64,000 nt of DNA from Isoetes taiwanensis (lineage: Eukaryota; Streptophyta; Lycopodiopsida; Isoetales; Isoetaceae): contig JAJEKV010000038.1 in assembly GCA_021234155.1 (NCBI GenBank), positions 10,871,190 to 10,935,189 of the forward strand. Direction: 5' to 3'. The notes under the pieces were generated by a model. That model was given only the letters and a program-made list of their open reading frames with translations. It had not been told where the DNA came from and did not search any database. This document shows positions 56,908-64,000 of the stretch, piece after piece (the stretch's first letter is position 1; each line of letters begins with the position of its first letter). Both the position numbers and the translations under genes were made by a program.

Positions 56908-58805
56908 TTACGCCAAGATGCACAACATTTTTTTCTTTCCTTGATCTTGATAGCCTCTTCGTGTTTCAAAATCGCATCTAATGGGTTCTAGAAATGCAAC
57001 GGGCAAATTACCCACAACATGTTCCTTATTGTAATTGGCTTTCACGCACTGTGATCCCAACCGATATATCCGTAATCCGCCGCTCCGCGGAAAGTGAAAG
57101 TCGAAAAGCAACTCCTCCCAAAAAGTGTATTCTTTCTCGGGCAGCGATGGAAGCCGCATGACAAAATCTTTCCGCATGAAGCTAAGGCTTTAATATCAAT
57201 GGCGCTGGCCGGGCAATTAAACCCGCCATGATATCCGCTTTGTAACTTTTAACGATGTCTTTCCTTCCAAAATTCATCGAGTAGCGAGAAGCCTCTCAAG
57301 ATTAGACATGCCTCAAGGTATCTTTTAACCGTGTTTTTGTTGAAGAAGTCCTTCGAGGGCTTATCGTGAAAATCTCCATGCTCATCACAAATCTTCTTGT
57401 TGACCCATCCGCTGGCCACTTCCATTAACTTTCCTCGAACACCCGCCTCCATAAAAATAAATTGCTTTCGCCCTTTAGCTCCCTTCACCTTCAACGCTAG
57501 GTAGCTATCTCGTGGAAGTCCTACAAAACAAATGGTTAGGAAAATCGCGTCACCGTCATTGAGCTGGGCTAATAAAAATACCTTCCATGCGAGGTGGTGG
57601 CAAAGGCTAATGGGACCTTGAGGAGGACATCCATACGCTTTATGTTGATGCCTAAAATTGTTGAGCTTCTCTAACAATGGCTCTCTATATACAAGAGTTA
57701 GCGACTTCATTGCATTGAATGCTCAACTCAATGTATTCTCTATCCACAAGTTTCCATTAAGCACTCTTGTTCTTCTCCTCCTGAGGGCTTTAGCAAACCC
57801 AAAATATTGCTCCAAATTTCCAACAACACCGCGATAGCAATCGAAGCTGCACATATACCGTGGTTACCGATATTATCCAAAATTTTTGCCCTTCGTGTCA
57901 GCCTCAGATTCCACGCGGATCTTTTTCCGATGTAACGGTACTTGTAAGTTAAGAAGCCACAAACCAAAAATCATGAACAATAACAATCACCGGTAATGGG
58001 GTCGAATGGGACAACATCTACCGACGCGGAGCACCTCCCTCCAGAGGATACGCTTTTGAAACTCTTCACGAGTCTCTCCACGCGGGTCGCTTTGAACGCG
58101 ATTCGATGCGAGGTTAGCGTGAGCCGGTTCGCTAATCAATATTGAAACCTTCATAAACCGCCACACCAAGCGGTAGAACCGCTTTGAATTGTTCAAGCTT
58201 CGTGCGGCTTTGTTCGCCAATTTATGCTCTTCTTCAGATTGAATTTGAGCTCTGGCCTAGCCTGAATAATAGGAAATGCTAGCCTCTTTGGACGATGCAA
58301 AGACCCGAGACTGAAGGGGGTGTTGGAAGAAGAAGGTTCTCAAGGCCATCGGCATTGAGTTTCATGAGGTTGATTTTGAACTTTGGGATGGTAGAATCTT
58401 TAGGCACGAGGGGGAGCACAAATAGCCGAGGTTGAGCAGGATCTATAATAGCGTGATGGTTGGGCGCTGGAAACAGGCTCCACCTGGAGAGAGGGCCGGG
58501 TTCTGAGAGGCCTCGCTATAGATACGGGCTTCACATGTTTTTCTTCACCGGAGCCCCCTTAACCAGCTGCGGTCCATTACGTAAGGCATCTTCTCATCTC
58601 GCTTAGCTTTCGCAATGCTTGGTGGTTTCTTATCCGCTGCAAACCTTTTCTCAGCATGTCGGAAGCTGCATAATATATCCCTATTGCCCGCTATTCCGTG
58701 CAGACAGAGATTCATAGGATCGGCAGCATCTACCGCATCCTTTCGCGACCGGCCTGAACATTCTTTCTAGTGGCCTCCGCTTTGTTTAACTTGCTAGTCG
58801 CCATG
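56908..58805 (-). pseudogene. Decayed minus-strand gene of unknown function
   Basis: Not recognised. Possible start MATSKLNKAEATRKNVQAGR at 58803. Then, with frame changes, DAADPMNLCLHGIAGNRDIL with CSFRHAEKRFAADKKPPSIA (about 58.7-58.6 kb), KAARSLNNSKRFYRLVWRFM (58.2 kb), LLEIWSNILGLLKPSGGEEQ (57.8 kb), then FIFMEAGVRGKLMEVASGWV and DKPSKDFFNKNTVKRYLEAC (57.5-57.3 kb), and EYTFWEELLFDFHFPRSGGL (57.1 kb). The pieces are on one strand, in order, and of normal amino-acid composition, so a real gene of roughly 550-600 residues probably lay here. At least five interruptions exist. It may be TE-derived or a lineage-specific gene. Confidence 0.4.
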
Positions 58806-59830
58806 AGTTAGGGATCATAGTTTGTCCATTTAAGGACATATACTCAATGAACCGCGAAATTCGCGGTGTCCCCACGCCGCATATAATAGCTGCCTTTGAC
58901 ATTGTTTTGTTCCTTCCCACATAGCGATTGCAATTCCTATCTCACGTGTATGTCATCGGGTTTTCTTTGCCGCATTCCCGAGGGAACAAGCAGAGTTCAC
59001 GGCTTGGCGGGCTCATTGGGAATTGCTTGTGCAATTTCGATGCACCACTTTCTTTTCATTTGAGGGTGATGATCTTATTGGCTCAACGCCCGGCCGCATA
59101 CAACCAGAACGCAAGTAAGAGGTGTGTCAAGATTCCTTAATGCACAAATTCTTCCTCAGAAACATCAGATCGCGACGCGATCTTCATGAGAGCTTGATGA
59201 CGCATCGCCGCATCGGGCGATCCTCATGAGTGATTCGTGAAGATCATGGGTCGCCAAGCAGTCGGAGTTTCATGAAGACGCGAATCGCGATGTTGCTGAC
59301 CACTAACACGCATCACGGCCGCGATGTTAACAGCAGCCAAGAACAAGGATGCGTCCGTCCGGCCAGATCGCGTCAGCGATCCCGGCTGAAGCCCGCATCT
59401 GGGTCATGACCACATTACTTAAAAGGTGAACAGCCTAATTAAACATGCACCATCGGCGAAATTCTTCTTGAGCCGAGGGGTTGGAACTAACCTTCTCGAG
59501 GTGGGCTTTGGTGCCATGGATCGCCGACGCCGAAGCTAAAAACGGAAGTTCTCATTAATTCTCCGGGTCCGCGCCGGAGGGAGGCGAGGGCTGAATCGCT
59601 GAAGGCGCTCATCAAAAACGCTGGCTGGAAATGAAAGCCTGAATCATGAATAAATAATCGGGCTCTGGAAGCCGGATTAATTTTATGACTGACATCGCCA
59701 TAAATGCCAGCCACACGGGCCGCAGATTCATAACACCGCCATTAATGCACCATACTTATGGACACACCCAACAACTTTGTATTGTAAACGGCATTTTCCT
59801 GGACAAGAGATACAACCTGAGAAATATCCG
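58806..59830. other. Intergenic; short GATCGCG-rich stretch
   Basis: At 59160-59400 motifs like GATCGCGACGCGATC and GCGATCCTCATGAG recur, giving small palindromes. No gene is supported. Confidence 0.4.
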
Positions 59831-62800
59831 CGTGAAGATCGGTTTCTCGCAATTTACAAGAAATTGGATCGGCCCGAAGAGGCTCTGAATTAAAGAATAA
59901 AGATGAAAAACGGTTGAATAGGATCGGCATGAGGCCGGTAATGTAAATAGAGTAGTTGGTGCTTCAATAAGCTCACAAAAGCATTCACCCGGTGGGCGAT
60001 GTGATGAAGGGTGGTTCCATCCTGATGGAAATCTGGAACACGGACTTTTGCCAAATCAAAGGTGCAAGGCGTGGTGCTCAACAGCACTGAAGCGGAGCCG
60101 ATGAAAGCGACCCGCGAGGGCAGAAGGAACCGTGGTGAGGCGAGTATCAACACTTTGTGTGATGGCTTCTTCCACCAAATTAGAGATACAATTCCACTAT
60201 GTGAGGGACTGTTAGAACATCTATTTCTTGTCTTCGTACATTGCTTCTTCGTATTGCTTTCAGGGGTGCTTGTATCTGTGGTGATCTTTGGTGGGATATG
60301 TTCATTGATACATGTGCAATATTTCTTATGATAGGTTGCATGAGGGTCAACATTACAACTGCTGCATTAAAATCAGGAAGCCTTCAACATGGAAATGAGT
60401 AATTACACTTTCCAAAAGAAGGTTGGAATGCGATTCTCACCCTTGCAAGCAAAGCATATGGTCAGGGCTACCTCACAGATGATCCCTTAACCCGGTCCTA
60501 CGCCATATGAAGGTTGAATAATACTTTGACCTGATTGTTTATCATTTTAGCAGTGCTGTAGTTACTTGTGTACTTGTCTCAAATTTTTGATCGTGTATTT
60601 AGGGACAGTAGCGTGAGTATTGGGTCTTGGTATTTGGAAACGATGGCGGTAGTCTTTGTTGGGTATTTTAGTATTAGAGCAATTGCTTGTAGTATTGCCA
60701 GTGAAAGCTTGTTATATATTCTGAAGAATTGTACACTCAATATTTGAACATCTTACAAGATCACTCAATACTCAAGATATAACACAAAGTGAAATCTACA
60801 TATATTACAAAAGGTAGTGTACAATGGTTACTTCGTAAGTCATCCAGTCCCTCAAATCTATATATGGAAATACATGAAGGGGTGCCAATATTTTGCCTTT
60901 GTACTTCAATAGGAGCATTGAGGATATAGTAGGCAGAAGACAAGGTAGTTGTTGAGGCAATTAATCCATGCTTGCAACTATCTAGGGACCAACCATGTAC
61001 ATCCGGTGAAATCAATTTGTGAGAGATGGTTTCACGTAATGAGAGCCGTATTAAAAGCGGACACAAACCGCAAAAGGTGACCCTCTTCTTGCCCCTTGAA
61101 GGCATAATGCAGAGCCGGTTGTGTCGCGAGGTTTTGAAACCCTGTCTTGGTTGTCATCAACCAAGAAAATCATACCATGATATTGAGGAAAATCCTCAAG
61201 AACAATCTTCAACTCGCCAAGAAAAATAGTTGCTTTAAACGCTGGTTGGATGCTGCGTATAGCAATGCTCTTGACCATATATCTTCAAGAATACGATTAC
61301 GCAAATCCAGAACAATAAAAACCACCATATCCTTGACCAAGAGTGAGAGCACTCCAAATCACAACATCAAACCTCTGCCCACTCCACAAACTCGTGCCAC
61401 AGTGCCAAATGAGGTGCCGCCGCAGTTCTTTACAACATGGTTGGATTTGTGGTGGATGCAAGTTACGCTGATTCATTTCTCCTCTATTCGGTATGCATTG
61501 CGGGTGCACTGCCATTTATGTCAGAAGAAGCACCATGCACTTAAGTGGGTGTCCAGCTCTCGGCGTTTGCAACCATTGTCGATGCGCTGCGCATCGTGCT
61601 TATGCATCTTTGGGCAATCTTCGGTACTATCACGAATGAAGTTCAGCGACTGCGGACTCTACGGATTTATCTTTACCTGCGAGTAGGATGCTGATAGCCG
61701 CGCTTCGTCACATCCTTACGTATCTCGCATCCCCAATGTATGGGTGTTTTTTTTTTTTTTTTTTTCCGGCATGGTAACCCGATACCAAGTGGTGGCTTAG
61801 GGTCCTTGGTCTCACCGCGAAATCAAGGTAGTTGCTACAATTACCAAGCTGACTGGCGGGACTGTTGTGGTGAAATAGGAACCGCGTGAAATTAACTGCT
61901 TGAACTTAAATGTTGGATTGCCTTTTTGCCAATGAGGGTTTGTTTTGCTGGTTTCTTCTTTCGGTATCACGTACGGGTTATATCCCCATCTTGGAAGCTG
62001 ATTCGTTGGCGCGCACGACGCGGCTGCTCATGCGTACCGGTGGCGCTGATCGGTTGAGCTTCGAGAACAAATTTTACTGCGCAAAGGACGTGGAAAAACA
62101 TGGTATTACGCGAAACCAGCAGCGATGCGTTTACCAAGTCTTGTGCAAAACAAAATTGGGCACGAAACAAGTGCATATAAATTACATTAAACCCGGCTGG
62201 TTTTCCTAGGCGCATCTCGACACGTCCTCATCCGCCGAATCATCTGGCTCGCACTTCCACTCAGGCTCTATAACCTTGCAGTCACCGGACCTTGTGAATG
62301 ATTGACACAACCTTGTTCCTTTGCTTATCCACTATATTCCGGATTAACAACATCGCTTGCACCCACCATCAGCGGTGTTAGGGAGGCCGCTTTGTAGGGA
62401 TTACTGCGATTTGGAATATATTGTATTTCTCAGCATCGTCGGAACTCTTTGGAGAAATCTGCTTTTGGATAGTGTTGTTGGTGTCTTTATACGGTGCTTC
62501 CAGTCTTTTCCAATGTCTTTGTGACTGTCTCGCTTGTTCAACGTCTACGGCTTCTAATGTCTTACCCACTTCCGGAAACAAAGCGGTGTACCTTTTGGCT
62601 GTTCTTGCTGATTTAAGGTCCTTAGACTTGTGTCAGAGATTATTTTACTAAAGGTGTTTGACATGCCTTTCACATTCTATCGGGTTGTAGCTTCACCTCA
62701 TCTGGGTGAAATTGTCTCAACTATTTGTTTGTTGACATGCTTGGGGTTCCTTATTTATCTTCCCAATTCGCATGCTTTTAAACAACAGGCATTCGGGCGT

Positions 62801-63520
62801 TATTAACCAGCATTTCCAAGCAGGCGGGTGCTGTTTGGCTTGGGACTTGGGTTGTCAGGATGCGGATGGCAGCGGGCGTCTCTCCCTCATCTCGATTAAC
62901 TTAACTGAATATCCACCGGGATAAGATGCTCCTGAGCAGCCGACTCTCCTTGTAAGTTCCCTAAGCATTGAGATTACGTAAATCTTGCTTGGCTTTTTAC
63001 CGTTACCGATGTTTACAACCTCGGTGCTTCATAGTGGCCACTGAACTATCCCCTCATATTGGATGGGCGGCGGACATGTACTCACCATGTCTTTCTCTCT
63101 CAAGCTGTTATTTCAGCCAGGCACCAACAGCGGAACTATGGCTAGCGAAAGGCGTGAAGATGTTGTCTTTAATTTCACGCAATTTCTCTTGTGAAATAGA
63201 AAGAAAAGCTCCACTGCTTTGGGGCCCGGACAACTAACTCCTTCTTGGAGACTAAATCGGCCTTTCTTCGCGTGTCAGGGTTTCACGCAAATCTTGCATA
63301 GGACTTCAGTGATATATGTTCTCTATAAAATTTGTGTAGGCTGTTGGGCCTGATTAAAGCTCTAATGGATAGCCTCCCTTAATTTTATACAGTCCCTCCC
63401 CGGCAGCCCTTCGCCTGCTCTTTCGGTCTTTGTGGTTCTTGAGATTTCGGCCTACGCCACAACTTCGCTGGAACCTTGCTGCCCTTTGGCTTCTCGCTGT
63501 AGGCTCTACTCTTTCTTTGC
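59830..63520. repeat. Duplicated unit, copy B (indel-rich)
   Basis: Aligns in order with 32990-36930. Copy B has very many single-base and short indels relative to A and is about 250 bases shorter, and its reading frames are more broken. No GACTCTA arrays flank it inside the window. The extra damage could be biological decay or uncorrected long-read errors. Confidence 0.85.
60761..61620 (-). pseudogene. FCP1/NIF-like HAD phosphatase domain (unit B), broken
   Basis: The minus strand reads RFDVVIWSALTLGQGYGG, then LKIVLEDFPQYHGMIFLVDD with DRVSKPRDTTGSALCLQGA, and a CPLLIRL..ETISHKLISP region. The LVDD pair is kept here, whereas copy A has LVDG. The motif I region is damaged (DINGSA near 61.51 kb). 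Family and role are as for the unit A copy. Confidence 0.6.
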
Positions 63521-64000
63521 CAGCTAGCGGGTAACCTTGGTTTCGTGGATGCTTTGCTCTCGATGGGTTATTGAATGCAAAATACTGGGTATGATCTTGT
63601 CTTTCAACTTCTCGTTCTTCCAACCCGTCCGCAGGGTATATTTTTACCTTTCAATCTATTAGAGCTTCTTAGGTCTCCTGACCTCACCTTGTCAATGGAG
63701 ATTTTGCCAAGAATGACCCGTTGGTATCCCAAGCTTCATTGTACTCTGCGAATATGAGGTCATTCGAAATTGAGGAGGGGATGGACAGCCTCGTTGGCAG
63801 ACCACCTACATACGCGCTGGAAGTCTTCTTCGGTTCGGCAATCAGCCAGGTCGGTCTTAAGGGGAACGTTTCTTCTGTACGGAAAGAATGCAGAAAATCG
63901 AATTAACAAGGTTGAACCTAAACCCGTGAAATTTTGTTTTGTTGCTTACCGGATAATGGAGTTGGATTGGAATTCTGCTGGCGAGCGAGGATCAATCACC
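63521..64000. other. Window end; nothing recognised
   Basis: Short ORFs only. No terminal array or repeat boundary for unit B is visible before the window ends. Confidence 0.4.

Overview
This window looks like nuclear DNA of a land plant with a large, repeat-rich genome. The evidence is a complete six-exon plant laccase with GT-AG introns, decayed L1-type LINEs, a Ty3-like gag fragment, a PPR (pentatricopeptide repeat) relic, foldback MITEs and many short tandem arrays. The TE families and long, old decay suggest a fern or gymnosperm rather than a small-genome angiosperm, but this is a weak inference. I see no bacterial-style operons, CRISPR arrays, rRNA genes or complete tRNA genes.

Layout. 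0-2.3 kb: a foldback element cut by the window edge, a recurring ACACGCC/GGCGTGT palindrome, and a decayed minus-strand acidic ORF behind a duplicated TATA segment. 2.5-5.8 kb: a broken gene of the DUF7869 type (a transposase-like family with an RNase-H-like motif series), interrupted by a 536-bp hairpin MITE. 6-8 kb: small repeats, with two of the three copies of an RNA-like hairpin element (third copy at 15.9 kb). 9.6-15 kb: a probable multi-gene transposable element with two plus-strand relics, one convergent minus-strand relic and 22-24-bp palindromes in both flanks. 15.7-21.3 kb: LINE and gag fragments. 23.6-25.8 kb: the laccase, the only gene here that reads as intact. 28.3-29.1 kb: exon-like blocks of an unidentified decayed gene. 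32.9-36.9 kb and 59.8-63.5 kb: two copies of one ~3.7-3.9-kb unit carrying a convergent pair of relic genes, one an FCP1/NIF-like HAD phosphatase. 39.6 kb: a hexamer array that reverses strand. 40.4-42 kb: a PPR relic. 43-47 kb: a palindromic repeat family separated by poly-A/T tracts. 47-53 kb: tandem duplications in non-coding DNA. 53.2 kb: a LINE endonuclease fragment. 56.9-58.8 kb: an unidentified decayed minus-strand gene.

Functionally, only the laccase (secreted multicopper oxidase of the lignin/phenolic-oxidation family) can be assigned a working role. Everything else is consistent with layers of mobile-element insertion followed by mutation; many inferred stop codons are TAA, TAG or TGA where CAA, CAG or CGA would restore the frame. 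The best candidates for something undescribed are the hairpin element whose outer stem changes sequence but keeps pairing and whose tetraloop switches GAAA/TTCG, the three-gene palindrome-flanked element, and the duplicated unit carrying an FCP1-like phosphatase.
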